Source: Acrocarpospora pleiomorpha | GTDB lineage: Bacteria > Actinomycetota > Actinomycetes > Streptosporangiales > Streptosporangiaceae | Reading direction: 5' to 3' | Assembly (NCBI RefSeq): GCF_009687885.1 | Contig: NZ_BLAF01000004.1 | Location: forward strand, 182,982 to 246,981 | Length of the DNA: 64,000 nt | Shown here: in pieces, positions 7,742 to 16,757 of the stretch | How the letters are laid out: each line of letters opens with the position of its first letter | Numbering within the stretch: position 1 is the first letter of the stretch | Made by a program: the position numbers and the translations under genes | The notes under the pieces: model-generated | The model's database searches: none | What the model was told of the DNA's origin: nothing | The model's input: the letters and a program-made list of their open reading frames with translations, nothing else

Positions 7742-9448
7742 TCATTCTGGGACGGAGAGGGTCTGCTCCGCGAGGCGTTCCGCCGCGAGGTCGACCAGTC
7801 CTCGTCTGCGGAACTTGCCGGACGCGGAGACCGGCACGGCCGCTTCGGCGATCAGGAACGCGTACTTGGGCACCTTGTAGCGGGCCAGGCGCGACTGGCA
7901 GTGCGCGATGACGGTGTCGGGATCGGGGTGGGCGCCGGGCGCGGGGACGATCCAGGCGCAGCCGACCTGTCCCCAGCGGCGGTCCGGCACGCCTACCACG
8001 AAGGTGGCCCCGACCTCCGGCAGGCTGGCGATCAGAGCCTCGACTTCACGCGGGGAGACCAGTTCGCCTCCGGACCGGTAGACGTCGGAGTTGCGGCCGG
8101 TGAAGACGAACGCGCCGTCCTCGCGGACTCGCCCGAGGTCGCCGGAGCGAAACCAGCCGTCGGCCCGGGAGGTGTCGGTCTCCGGGTCCACGCGCCAGTA
8201 GCCGGGGGAGACGCTCGGTCCGCGATACTGGAGCTCGCCGATCTCACCGGGCGCGACCATCTGTCCGCTGTCAGGGTCGACCAGCCGCCACTCGTGCTCG
8301 GCGCCGTCGCGGGCGGCGATTCCCGCGCAGCCGGCCGTCGACTCCCAGCCGACCGTGTTGGCCAGGACCTCGTTCGACGAACCGGGCGGGACCATGAACG
8401 CCGTGCCCTGGAGTTCGGTCATGCCGAAGCCGGAGGTCACCTCGTCCACGCCGAAGGCGTCGCGGACCTTCTGCCAGTCGGCCTCGGGCATCGCGTCGCC
8501 GCCGATGAAGACCGAGCGCAACGCCCAGCCGGGGTGGGCGGTGCGGTCGAAGGTGGCGAGCTCGTCGATCAGCCGGTGGGCCATCGCCGCCACGACGACG
8601 ATGTCGCTTGCCGCACCGGCCGCGATCGTCTCCAGCTGCTCCTTGGGGTCGAACCGCTGCCGCAGGATCACCCGGCCTCCGGCGAAGGTGGCCGGCAGGA
8701 TGCACTGCGCCAGGCCGAACAGGTGGAACGAGGGCAGCGCCGTCAGGCTGCTCCACCCGGTGTCGTAGCCGCGGGTGAGGGCCGTCCCGTACGCCTCCCG
8801 GAGCATCGCGTCGCTGTGCAGGAGCGCGCCCTTGGGGGTGCCGGACGACCCTGCGGTGTACATGATGGCGCACGGCGCGGTGGGGGACTCGGCGTCCGGT
8901 GCGGAGGCGTCCTCGCTGAACAGGTCGTCCCAGGCCGTCCACGGTTCGAACCGGGGCAAGCCGGATCGGACGACGAGCCGCGGGCCGTCGCTCTCGAAGG
9001 CGCCGGTGCTCCGCACCACGGTGGCGACGTCCCGGCCGGCGATCTCGCAGTCGAGTACGACGATCGACGGAGCGGAGTGGTCCAGGACGTAACGCATCTC
9101 CTCAGGACCGAGGAGGTAGTTCATCGGTACGGCGATGGCCCCGATGCGGGTCAGGCCGGCGTACATGGCGACGAACTCGGCGGAGTTGCCCATGAGCAGG
9201 GCCACCCGGTCGCCGACGCCGATTCCGGCCCGGTGGAACGCGCCCGCCGCGCGCCTGCTGTAGGCCGCCATGTCGCGGTAGGTCCAGGACTGCCCGGTGC
9301 TTTCGATGTAGATGTTGTCCGGCCATCGTTCGGCGCAGTGGTCGAGGTGCTGGGCGAAGGTCCGTGGTGTCCAGGCCGGCCAGCTCAGCTCGAGATCGGC
9401 CCTCCGCTGGGCGAGGCCGGCGTTCGTGGCGTCGAGGGAGCGCTCCAA
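7742..9448 (-). CDS. Acyl-CoA ligase (AMP-forming), first copy
   Basis: A 568-residue adenylate-forming enzyme expected to activate a carboxylic acid to its CoA thioester using ATP. The phosphate-binding loop is MYTAGSSGTPKGALL (about 197-210). The hinge and C-terminal lid include YRSGGELVSPREVE, and the acyl-transfer lysine lies in SASGKFRRRGLVD near the end. It is a paralogue of the ligase at 43.1 kb (shared layout WTPRTL/F near residue 30 and the same lid motifs), so the island has two activation enzymes. The start is TTG at 9448, supported by GAGGTGAGG upstream. Its promoter region carries a copy of the island's shared palindrome, 117 bases before the start. Confidence 0.9.
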   Translation of the reverse strand: MERSLDATNAGLAQRRADLELSWPAWTPRTFAQHLDHCAERWPDNIYIESTGQSWTYRDMAAYSRRAAGAFHRAGIGVGDRVALLMGNSAEFVAMYAGLTRIGAIAVPMNYLLGPEEMRYVLDHSAPSIVVLDCEIAGRDVATVVRSTGAFESDGPRLVVRSGLPRFEPWTAWDDLFSEDASAPDAESPTAPCAIMYTAGSSGTPKGALLHSDAMLREAYGTALTRGYDTGWSSLTALPSFHLFGLAQCILPATFAGGRVILRQRFDPKEQLETIAAGAASDIVVVAAMAHRLIDELATFDRTAHPGWALRSVFIGGDAMPEADWQKVRDAFGVDEVTSGFGMTELQGTAFMVPPGSSNEVLANTVGWESTAGCAGIAARDGAEHEWRLVDPDSGQMVAPGEIGELQYRGPSVSPGYWRVDPETDTSRADGWFRSGDLGRVREDGAFVFTGRNSDVYRSGGELVSPREVEALIASLPEVGATFVVGVPDRRWGQVGCAWIVPAPGAHPDPDTVIAHCQSRLARYKVPKYAFLIAEAAVPVSASGKFRRRGLVDLAAERLAEQTLSVPE

Positions 9449-9565
9449 GGCGACCTCACCTCGTCCTTCGACTCGCAGCGAGGATGCTCCGGTCGGGGCC
9501 TTCGTATTCCGACTGGATGATAGCGGTCAAGGTCACTCCTAGCCTGCAGCCTTGCGGGACTTCAG

Positions 9566-9585
9566 TATACTGTCCAGTCAGAATA
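9566..9585. promoter_or_regulatory. Island palindrome, site A
   Basis: TATACTGTCCAGTCAGAATA lies between the first tandem TetR gene and the acyl-CoA ligase, whose promoter it should control. Seven of ten positions pair across the centre. A weaker partial copy (TATTCCGACTGGATGATA) lies 43 bases closer to the ligase, at 9505-9522. Confidence 0.65.
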
Positions 9586-9626
9586 TCTCATAGAGTCGTT
9601 CCGGTCGCCGCCTCGGGATGGCGGAC

Positions 9627-10874
9627 CTACCGGACGGTCACCCCGGCGGCGAGGCCGTGGAACAGGAGCTGGGAGAACAGCTGTGCCAGTGCGTCCGGGC
9701 GCAGCCGGCCGCGTGGGTTGTACCAGCGCGCCGCCGAGTTGAACATGCCCACCAGGGCCCGGGCGAGGAAGCTCGGGCTCACCCCGACGATCTCCCCGTT
9801 GGCCTCCGCGCGGTCCAGCACCGCACGGAAGATCGCCAGCCAGTCGTTGCGGAGCCGGTCGATCCGGCGGTACGACTTCGTGTCGAGGTAGCGCATGTTG
9901 TCGTTGATCACCGCGATGGCGTCGCGATTCGCGGCGACGAACCGCATGTACACGGTGATGAGCCGGTGCAGCGAGTCGAGGGCGGGCGTCGAGTCGTCGT
10001 CGTTGGCCAGTTCCTCGTGCAGCAGGCTCAGGCTCTCCTGGAAGGTCGAGCGGTGGATCTGCTCCAGGAGGTCGTTCTTGTAGCCGGCGTGGTACATCAC
10101 CGCGCCCTTGGTGACGTCGGCCACGTCGGCCAGGTCGCGCATCGAGGTCGCGTGGTATCCGTGCTCGGCGAAGCTCTTGACGGCCGCCAGCCGGACCCGC
10201 TCGCGGTGGTCCTGGCTGTTGCCGGCCGCCGGTGTGGAGATCGGCCGCGCCGTGGCGCGGGTGGTGACCAGGGCGCGGCCGGCCGCCGCGCCGTGCAGGA
10301 ACAGGTCGCCGTACTGGTCGGCGAGCTCGGCCGGGGACAGCGGGCCGTCCGGGTGGTACCAGCGGTACATCTCCGTGACCGTGCCCAGGACGGTCTGCGC
10401 CACCGTACGGGCCGGGAGGTCGGCGAACGCGCCCGCGTCGATGCCTGCCTGGACCACCGAGGCCGCGTACGCCTCGTAGGCGTCGCGGCGTTCCTCGATC
10501 AGCCGGGCCTGGGCCGGGCCCAGGTGCTTGCGCTCTTCGAAGAAGACGCCGATCTCGGTCGGGTGGTCGGCCACCATCTGGGCGGTCTGGCGGACCACGC
10601 GGCGGAACTCGCCGGTGGGGTCGGTTATGTCCTGCCGGTCGCTGGGCACGAGGGCGTGCCCGGAGAAGGTGTCGTGGATCTCGAAGAGGAGGTCTTCCTT
10701 CGAGGGCACGTAACGGTAGAGCGTCCGCTTGGTGATGTTGGCCGCCTCGGCGACATCGTCCATCGTGGTCGGAACGAAACCACGCGCGGCGAACAGCTCG
10801 GCGGCGCAGCGAAGGATCTCCGCTCGACGCTGATCCGCCGGAATGCGGTTGGAACCCGTGCGCGTTCGTCTCAT
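9627..10874 (-). CDS. Tandem (double) TetR family regulator, copy 1
   Basis: A 415-residue regulator about twice normal TetR length. HTH 1 is at about residues 16-67 (TTMDDVAEAANITKRTLYRY) and HTH 2 at about 225-275 (TSMRDLADVADVTKGAVMYH). Each is followed by its own ligand-binding helical half; the halves end alike (EMYRWYHPDGPLSPAELADQ and AARWYNPRGRLRPDALAQ). This is a fused internal duplication, so one chain could act as a built-in dimer with two different recognition helices. Two close paralogues are at 38 and 51 kb. It starts at ATG 10874. A shared palindrome lies 109 bases upstream, suggesting autoregulation. Effector unknown; an acyl-CoA is a reasonable guess. Confidence 0.9.
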   Translation of the reverse strand: MRRTRTGSNRIPADQRRAEILRCAAELFAARGFVPTTMDDVAEAANITKRTLYRYVPSKEDLLFEIHDTFSGHALVPSDRQDITDPTGEFRRVVRQTAQMVADHPTEIGVFFEERKHLGPAQARLIEERRDAYEAYAASVVQAGIDAGAFADLPARTVAQTVLGTVTEMYRWYHPDGPLSPAELADQYGDLFLHGAAAGRALVTTRATARPISTPAAGNSQDHRERVRLAAVKSFAEHGYHATSMRDLADVADVTKGAVMYHAGYKNDLLEQIHRSTFQESLSLLHEELANDDDSTPALDSLHRLITVYMRFVAANRDAIAVINDNMRYLDTKSYRRIDRLRNDWLAIFRAVLDRAEANGEIVGVSPSFLARALVGMFNSAARWYNPRGRLRPDALAQLFSQLLFHGLAAGVTVR

Positions 10875-10982
10875 GCGCGTCCACTCTCGCTCGCCGACTC
10901 GAAGTCGATGCCGCCCGTCAACGACCGTCATCTCTGCCTGGCGACCAGGGGCGCACCGCAGAATCGGCCCCCCGTCCGGTCG

Positions 10983-11002
10983 TCTACTGACCTTTAAGTA
11001 TA
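10983..11002. promoter_or_regulatory. Island palindrome, site B
   Basis: The minus strand reads TATACTTAAAGGTCAGTAGA. It overlaps the stop codon and the last codons of the dehydrogenase gene and lies upstream of tandem TetR copy 1, so an operator is embedded in the 3' end of a coding sequence. Confidence 0.6.
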
Positions 11003-11838
11003 GGTGGATCGCCCGCCCCCGGACCGCTCCGCCCGGCCGCGAGCAGCCGGTCCACCGTCTCGCGGGCGATCTCGTTCAGCAGGGACGGCGGCTGACCGGA
11101 CACCAGGCCGGCGAAGAGACCGACGTCCTTGTTCAGCAGGTTCACGTAGTCCATCCGTGGCTCGGGCCGATAGAACCGCGTCAGACCGACCATCACGCTC
11201 CCGCCGCTGGTGTGCCGCAGCGCGGCCAGCATCTCCTCGGGATCCAGCCCGGCCGCCTCGCCGACGCGCAGCGCGTCGAAGATCAACGCCAGGTTCGACA
11301 CGGCGAGCGTGTTGTTGATGATCTTCATGTGCTGACCGCTGCCGAGCGGCCCGAGATGGAAGACGAAGTCGGCATAGGCGCGCAGGACCGGACGGGCCCG
11401 CTCCACAACGTCCGCCTCACCCCCGACGAGCAGGCTGACGCGCGACTCGTCGTGCGAGGCGCCGTCGCGGGTGACCGGTGCGTCGATCACGTGGACGCCC
11501 TGCGGGGCGGCCCGCTCCGCGAGAGCCGCGCAGGTCCGCGGCGCGACCGTACTGTGGATCACGAGCGTCGTTCCCGGCCGCATCGCCTCCAGCAGCCCGC
11601 CGCCGACCACCACGTCCACCACGTCGGCGTCGGCCGTCACGCAGACCCCGACGACGTCGCACCGCTCGCCCAGCTCGGCCGGGGACGCGGCGAGCGCGGC
11701 CCGGGTGCCGGCGAACGGCTCCAGGGACTGCTCGCGGCGGGCCCACAGGACGACGTCGTACGGCGACGCCAGCAGCCGGCGGACGAGCGGGACGCCCTGG
11801 TCGCCGAGGCCGATCCAGCCGATCCGGGCCGCCGTCAC
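10984..11838 (-). CDS. NAD(P)-dependent 3-hydroxyisobutyrate dehydrogenase-like protein
   Basis: A 284-residue beta-hydroxyacid dehydrogenase. The N-terminal Rossmann motif is WIGLGDQGVPLVRRL, the substrate-binding segment is DAPVTRDGASHDESRVSLLVGG (normally DAPVSGG), and the catalytic lysine lies in GSGQHMKIINN. The family oxidises short 3-hydroxy acids or reduces the semialdehydes. The altered DAPV segment suggests a different substrate from 3-hydroxyisobutyrate. GTG at 11838 overlaps the upstream TGA as GTGA, so it is translationally coupled to the molybdopterin enzyme. Third gene of a three-gene minus-strand operon. Confidence 0.83.
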   Translation of the reverse strand: MTAARIGWIGLGDQGVPLVRRLLASPYDVVLWARREQSLEPFAGTRAALAASPAELGERCDVVGVCVTADADVVDVVVGGGLLEAMRPGTTLVIHSTVAPRTCAALAERAAPQGVHVIDAPVTRDGASHDESRVSLLVGGEADVVERARPVLRAYADFVFHLGPLGSGQHMKIINNTLAVSNLALIFDALRVGEAAGLDPEEMLAALRHTSGGSVMVGLTRFYRPEPRMDYVNLLNKDVGLFAGLVSGQPPSLLNEIARETVDRLLAAGRSGPGAGDPPILKGQ

Positions 11839-13859
11839 CGCTGCCCTCCGGGCGTGCGCGGGGCCACCCGAACCGGGAGCCCGCTCAGGGTCGGCATGCC
11901 TGTCAGCGGGTCGATGCCCGTTCTGGTGCTGGTCAGCCGGTTCACGTTGGTCCTTTCGAAGCCGTGCGGAACGCTCACCGCGCCGCGAGGCAGCCGCCGG
12001 TCGAGCCGGGCCGGCGCGTCGAGCGCGCCGAACTCGCTGGTGACGGTGACGGGATCGCCGTCGCCGACGCTGAGATCGGCGGCGTCGAGCGGGTTGAGGT
12101 ACACCGCGTCCGACGCGTCGTTGGCCGGGCCGGTGGCGAGCTGGGAGTTGAAGTGCCGTAGCTGGCGGCGCGGCAGGAGCACCAGTCCGCCGGCCGTGGC
12201 GGGCAGGTACATCGCCGCGCGGAGTTCGGCGGGGGCGAGGTTCCACCCGCCGCGCTCGCGGACGCCCGCCCGCACCCAGCCCGTGGCCGGCTCGGGGTCC
12301 ACGACGACCCGCGCGGCGCGCAGCGTTTCGAGGTCGCAGCGGGCCGTGCGCAGCGCGTCGGCGAACAGCGTGTCGGCCGTCGCCTCGGCGACGGGGACGC
12401 CGCCGGGCAGGATCGATCGGCCGAGCCGCTCGCCGAGATCGGCCAGGATCCGCCACAGCTCCCTGCGGTCGGCCCCCGGAGGTACGACCGCGTCGGTGTA
12501 CTGCGCCGAGATCTCCGGCGCGTACTGGTCGGTCAGGAACGTGATGTCGGCCCGCTCCAGCTGGCCGGCGCAGGGCAGCAGGTGGGTGGCCGGCCGGGTC
12601 GTCCCGTTGTGGACGACGTCGGCGACCGCGACGACCTCGGCCGTCCGCAGGGCCCGCCGCGCGCGGTCCGTGTCCGGCAGGCACGAGGTCAGGTTTCCGC
12701 CCAGCACCAGGAGCGCGCGGACGTTCCCCTCCTCGATCTCGTCGAGCAGGGCGACAGCCGGCTGCTCGCCGAACTGGCGGGGGAGCTCGGGCCGGCTCGG
12801 CGGCCCAGGACGTGGCCGGTGGTGGCCCGCGCGCCAGGGGCGCCGGTCCAGGGACCGGATGAAGCCGGGGTTGAACCAGGTGCCCCCGGGCGCGTCCGCC
12901 GACCCGGTGACGATCTGGAGGACGAGCATCAGCCACTGGGTGAGCGTGCCGGACCGGGACATCGTCACTCCGGTGCCGGTCAGGCCCGCGAACCGGCCGT
13001 GCCGCCGCAGCGCGTCGCGCAGCGCCACCAGGTCCTCCGGCGCGACCCCGCACACCCGGCCGGCCAGCGCCAGATCGTAGGGGGCCAGGCAATCCGCGAG
13101 CTCGGCCAACCCGGTTGTCTCGCGGGCCAGCGCGTCGTGGTCGGCGACGGCCAGCATCTCGTTGACGAGGGCGGCCAGCCAGACGTGGTCGGTTCCGGGG
13201 CGCGGCGCCAGGTGCCGGGTCGCCATCTCGGCTGTCTCGGTGCGCCGTGGGTCGACGACCCAGACCTCGCCGCGGGCGGTCAGTTCGCGCAGCCGGGCGC
13301 GCGGATTCGGGGCGCCGCTGGAGTGGCCGTGGGAGACGACCGGGTTGGAGCCGACCACGACGGTCAGCGTGGCGCCGGGCGCCACCCCGGCGGCGAAGAG
13401 GCCCGGCTGGCCGGCGACCAGCGCGCCGACGAGGGGTTTGGCCGGCGCGTCGATGGTGAGCGGGCTGTAGACGCTCGTGGTCGCGAGCGCCCTGGCGAGC
13501 CGTCGTGAGGCGAGCGCGCCGGCGGCGTCCATCCCGCCGCCTGAGCCGTTGAAGACGGCGATCGCGTCAGGGCCGCTGTCCCGGCTGATCGCGGTCAGCC
13601 GGGTGGCGAGGTCATCGAGCACGGTGTCCCAGGTGGCCGGTCGCCGATCCGGCCCGGCCCGGCCGGTCATCGGCGTGTCGAGCCGGTCCGGGTCGTGGTG
13701 GAAGCCCGGGAGCGCACGCCCCTTGGCGCAGGTGTACCCGGCGGACAGCGGGTGTCCGGCGTCCCCGGCGGCTCTGACGACCCGCCCGTCGTCAACGTCG
13801 ATGAGCAGACCGCAGTGCGCGACGCAGAACCGGCAGTAGCTGCGAACGGTTACCGTCAC
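11835..13859 (-). CDS. Molybdopterin-dependent oxidoreductase (DMSO reductase superfamily)
   Basis: A 674-residue catalytic subunit with an N-terminal 4Fe-4S motif, Cys9-x2-Cys12-x3-Cys16-x27-Cys44, followed by the formate-dehydrogenase-like KGR. The molybdopterin domain follows (GSNPVVSHGH, VWVVDPRRTETAEMA) and then the molydopterin dinucleotide-binding C-terminus (NPLDAADLSVGDGDPVTVTSEFG). There is no Tat signal, so it should be cytoplasmic, and no separate electron-transfer subunit is adjacent. Such enzymes perform oxygen-atom transfer or hydration; here it is coupled by GTGA overlaps to an enoyl-CoA hydratase upstream and a hydroxyacid dehydrogenase downstream. That makes a role on a CoA-ester or acid intermediate plausible. 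The reaction is unknown. Confidence 0.85.
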   Translation of the reverse strand: MTVTVRSYCRFCVAHCGLLIDVDDGRVVRAAGDAGHPLSAGYTCAKGRALPGFHHDPDRLDTPMTGRAGPDRRPATWDTVLDDLATRLTAISRDSGPDAIAVFNGSGGGMDAAGALASRRLARALATTSVYSPLTIDAPAKPLVGALVAGQPGLFAAGVAPGATLTVVVGSNPVVSHGHSSGAPNPRARLRELTARGEVWVVDPRRTETAEMATRHLAPRPGTDHVWLAALVNEMLAVADHDALARETTGLAELADCLAPYDLALAGRVCGVAPEDLVALRDALRRHGRFAGLTGTGVTMSRSGTLTQWLMLVLQIVTGSADAPGGTWFNPGFIRSLDRRPWRAGHHRPRPGPPSRPELPRQFGEQPAVALLDEIEEGNVRALLVLGGNLTSCLPDTDRARRALRTAEVVAVADVVHNGTTRPATHLLPCAGQLERADITFLTDQYAPEISAQYTDAVVPPGADRRELWRILADLGERLGRSILPGGVPVAEATADTLFADALRTARCDLETLRAARVVVDPEPATGWVRAGVRERGGWNLAPAELRAAMYLPATAGGLVLLPRRQLRHFNSQLATGPANDASDAVYLNPLDAADLSVGDGDPVTVTSEFGALDAPARLDRRLPRGAVSVPHGFERTNVNRLTSTRTGIDPLTGMPTLSGLPVRVAPRTPGGQR

Positions 13860-14638
13860 TTGGGGTCCTTGTGGCGGCCGCCGGCGAGTCTGGCGGCGGC
13901 CGCGCCGAGGTCCGGGCGGAACCGGTTGGCGTACTGGAACTGCATCAACACGTGCTCGGCCGCCGACTGGTCCCGGCCGGCCACGAGCATGCGCTTGGTC
14001 GCCTGGACCGCCGCAGGATCGCCGCCGGCGATCTCCCTGGCCAGTTCGGCGGTGACCGCGCGCAGCGACTCGTCGGGGACCACCCGGCTGACCAGGCCGA
14101 CGGCCCCGGCCTCCGGGCCGGAGAGCACCCTGCCGGTGAACAGGAGTTCGGCTGCCAGCGCGTATCCGACCTGGCGGGGGAGCAGCCACGTCGCCGCGCC
14201 GGTGTCGGAGACCCCGCCCATCCTCGCGTACGGGAAGCCGAACCGGGCCGACTCGCCGGCGATCCGGATGTCGGCCTGAAGGGCGAGCTCGTACCCGTAG
14301 CCGAACGCGGGACCGTTGACCATCGCGATCACGGGCTGGCGCACGGCGCTGAGGTTCCAGAGTCCGTCCCGGGAGTCGAGCAGCGAGCCGCTGGCCGGCG
14401 GGAACATCGGGGCCGTCCGCAGCGTCTCGTCCCGGAGGTCGGCGCCGGAGCAGAATCCCCGGCCGGCGCCGGTCACGACGATCACCCGGACGTCGGGCCT
14501 GGGGGACAGGCCGGCGACGACGTCCTGGATCCGCGCGATGCGGGCGAGGGTGACGGGGTTGAGCCGGCGTGGCTCGTTGAGCGTCACCCAGGCGATCCCG
14601 TCCTCGACCTCGGCCCGCACGTAGTCCTCGTCGCTCAT
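13856..14638 (-). CDS. Enoyl-CoA hydratase/isomerase family protein
   Basis: A 260-residue crotonase. Oxyanion-hole segments are VVTGAGRGFCSGADL and MVNGPAFGYGYELALQADI, and the C-terminal helix pattern is typical. It should hydrate or isomerise an enoyl-CoA. It is the first gene of the operon with the molybdopterin enzyme (GTGA overlap at its stop). Its promoter region is shared with the divergent sulfotransferase and contains island palindrome C. The position of the second catalytic acid fits a hydratase, but ring-opening or isomerase activity cannot be excluded. Confidence 0.88.
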   Translation of the reverse strand: MSDEDYVRAEVEDGIAWVTLNEPRRLNPVTLARIARIQDVVAGLSPRPDVRVIVVTGAGRGFCSGADLRDETLRTAPMFPPASGSLLDSRDGLWNLSAVRQPVIAMVNGPAFGYGYELALQADIRIAGESARFGFPYARMGGVSDTGAATWLLPRQVGYALAAELLFTGRVLSGPEAGAVGLVSRVVPDESLRAVTAELAREIAGGDPAAVQATKRMLVAGRDQSAAEHVLMQFQYANRFRPDLGAAAARLAGGRHKDPK

Positions 14639-14681
14639 GGTGTCCCTTCCTCGTGGCCCTGGTCAGGCTTCTCCCACTTTG

Positions 14682-14701
14682 TATACTAAGCGTACAGTGA
14701 A
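14682..14701. promoter_or_regulatory. Island palindrome, site C
   Basis: TATACTAAGCGTACAGTGAA lies in the divergent promoter between the enoyl-CoA hydratase and the sulfotransferase. TATACT could serve as the -10 element for the sulfotransferase, 37 bases before its ATG. It shares 16 of 17 bases with the start of site J2. Confidence 0.7.
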
Positions 14702-14724
14702 TCCAACACCTGGAGATCGGCATC

Positions 14725-15585
14725 ATGCACGACCCCGACCCGACGTTCATGCACGACAACTACGACGACATCCGTGACTTCCCGCTGGCCGACGGCGACG
14801 TCGTCATCTCCGGCTTCCCGAAGTCGGGCACCAACTGGATGCAGGTCATGCTGAGCGGGCTGTGGGACGGCTGGGGCACGCTGTCCGGCGGGTCTCGTCA
14901 GGTTCCCAACCTCTCCGGCAAGGACCGGCCCGGCTACCGCGGCTACCTGGCCTGTGTCGCGTCCCCCTCGCCGCGGCTGATCAAGACCCATCTTCCGGTC
15001 GAGTTGATGCCGAGGTCCTGGCCGGAGGCGGGCAAGGTCGTCCACATCACCCGTAACCCCAAGGATGTCTGCGTCTCGTACTTCTACGAGGTCAAGGGAC
15101 TCCGGACACACGCGGCCGGGTCCCGCTACGAGACGGGCGACGACTTCTCGATCCACGACTTCGCCGAGCAGTTCGCGCGGGGCGAGGTGCCCTACGGCCC
15201 GTACACCGACAATGTCATCGGCTGGCGGCAGACCGAGCACCCGAGCCTGCTGAAGATCACCTACGAGCAGGCCCGCGCCGACGTGCGCGCCACCCTGGCC
15301 CAGGTGATCGAGTTCGTCGGCCGGCCGGTGTCGCGGGAACGGCTCGAGGAGGTCATCGCCAAGACCGAGTTCAACGCGATGCGCGACAACGACCTCCGCT
15401 TCGAGATCAACCACGCCGACCTGCGGGAAGGCCGCGAGGACGCGACGCCGTTCATGCGCAAGGGCATCGTGGGCGACTGGAAGCGCGAACTGTCCACCTA
15501 CGACAGCGAACTCATCGACGACACCGTCGTGGCCCGGCTGGAGTCGGCCGGCGTCCACCTGACGTACGCGCCCGGCAGGACCTGA
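14725..15585 (+). CDS. Cytosolic-type sulfotransferase
   Basis: A 286-residue PAPS-dependent sulfotransferase of the SULT1 type. The 5'-phosphosulfate loop is FPKSGTNWM (31-39), the catalytic histidine is in KTHLP (His89), the 3'-phosphate site is RNPKDVCVS (110-118) and the C-terminal PAPS motif is RKGIVGDWK (245-253). All core residues are present. The reaction adds sulfate to a hydroxyl group of a hydrophobic small molecule. A conjugating enzyme inside a degradation island is unexpected and may mark a hydroxylated intermediate or a detoxification branch. It overlaps the next gene by one base (TGATG). Confidence 0.92.
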   Translation: MHDPDPTFMHDNYDDIRDFPLADGDVVISGFPKSGTNWMQVMLSGLWDGWGTLSGGSRQVPNLSGKDRPGYRGYLACVASPSPRLIKTHLPVELMPRSWPEAGKVVHITRNPKDVCVSYFYEVKGLRTHAAGSRYETGDDFSIHDFAEQFARGEVPYGPYTDNVIGWRQTEHPSLLKITYEQARADVRATLAQVIEFVGRPVSRERLEEVIAKTEFNAMRDNDLRFEINHADLREGREDATPFMRKGIVGDWKRELSTYDSELIDDTVVARLESAGVHLTYAPGRT

Positions 15586-16757
15586 TGTCCGGAGACGACA
15601 CCGAGGCGCTACGGCGGGCCTGGGAGGGCTTCTGCGCCGGCCTCGGCGCGAAGCTCGCCTGGGCCGGAGCCGAGATCCTCGATCGCGGCGGTCCCGAGCT
15701 CGACCGGGTCGAGGGCCTCCGTGTTCTGCTGCGCGACATGCGCATGTCGGTGGAGCGCGCGGTGGAGCACCTGGATCGGGACTTCCCGTTCTTCGGCGAC
15801 GGCTTCAACGACACCTATCACCTCATCGGCGACGCGCCCGACTACACGCTCCAGATCGCCTACGTGGACGGCGACGCCGAGTACGTGATCAGGGGCCAGA
15901 CCGGCACCGCCGACTGCTTCACCTTCACCAGCCAGGGCCCGGCTCCCGGGTCGCCGGATCCGGGCGTCCTGATGAAGCTGGTCGACCCGGCGGCCAGCGC
16001 GGCGATCACCGGCACCCTCGACAGCGACGCCATCGCCATGGACCCGGACGGTCGCTTCGAGGTGATCGTGTCGCGGAAGCGTCCGGCCGCCGGCGCCTGG
16101 CTTCCGCTGGCGCCGAACTCGACGATGATCCTGGTCCGCAACGAGTTCCACGGCCGGTTCACCGACCACCGGCGCCACCGGCCGGCGAAGCTCACGATCT
16201 CCAGACGGTCCTCGCCGGAGCGTCCGGCCCCCTTACGAGCGGCCGACCTGCGTAGGGGGCTGGACCAGATCGTCCGCGAGACCGGCACCGCGACGGTGTC
16301 CCGGGGGCGGATGTTCGCGGAGTTCCAGCGGCAGGGCGTGGGGTTCGACGCCGCCCAGGACCGGTGGCAGGCCGGTGGCGGGAACCCCCGTACCGTCTTC
16401 CTGAGCGGGTTCTGGGAGCTGTCGCCCGGCCAGGCGCTCGTCGTGGACGTGGACGATCCGCCGAAGGCGAGCTTCTGGCTGCTCGGGCTGACCAACGCGT
16501 GGCTGGAGTCGCTCGACTTCCGCTTCCACCAGATGTATCTCAACAGCACGACGGCGACGTTCAGCCCGGACGGCGGGCTGCGGTTCGTCGTGGCCGCCGA
16601 GGATCCCGGCGTGCCCAACTGGCTGGACACCGCCGGTCACGAACGCGGGGTCCTGATGTGGCGATGGACCTACCCCGAGCGCCCGCCACCCGTCCCACGG
16701 ATACGGCCGGTACGGCTGAGCGATCTTGTAGCGGGGAGGCGGTTCAGCGGTCCGTGA
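15585..16757 (+). CDS. DUF1214-like protein
   Basis: A 390-residue protein with no signal peptide. The C-terminal third matches the DUF1214 pattern: FWLLGLTNAWLESLDFRF, then a repeated YLNSTTATFSPDGGLRFVV segment and PGVPNWLDTAG with a final tryptophan-rich strand (WRWTYPE). The N-terminal half is helical and then beta-rich. Homologues are found in actinobacterial lipid and steroid degradation regions, but no activity is established. It is translationally coupled to the sulfotransferase, so the two likely handle the same compound. Its end overlaps that of the convergent MFS gene by 14 bases. Confidence 0.68.
   Translation: MSGDDTEALRRAWEGFCAGLGAKLAWAGAEILDRGGPELDRVEGLRVLLRDMRMSVERAVEHLDRDFPFFGDGFNDTYHLIGDAPDYTLQIAYVDGDAEYVIRGQTGTADCFTFTSQGPAPGSPDPGVLMKLVDPAASAAITGTLDSDAIAMDPDGRFEVIVSRKRPAAGAWLPLAPNSTMILVRNEFHGRFTDHRRHRPAKLTISRRSSPERPAPLRAADLRRGLDQIVRETGTATVSRGRMFAEFQRQGVGFDAAQDRWQAGGGNPRTVFLSGFWELSPGQALVVDVDDPPKASFWLLGLTNAWLESLDFRFHQMYLNSTTATFSPDGGLRFVVAAEDPGVPNWLDTAGHERGVLMWRWTYPERPPPVPRIRPVRLSDLVAGRRFSGP

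Noticed and set aside
9505..9522. TATTCCGACTGGATGATA as a full island operator
   Set aside because: It resembles half of site A but only 11 of 20 positions match the consensus; kept as a weak partial copy.
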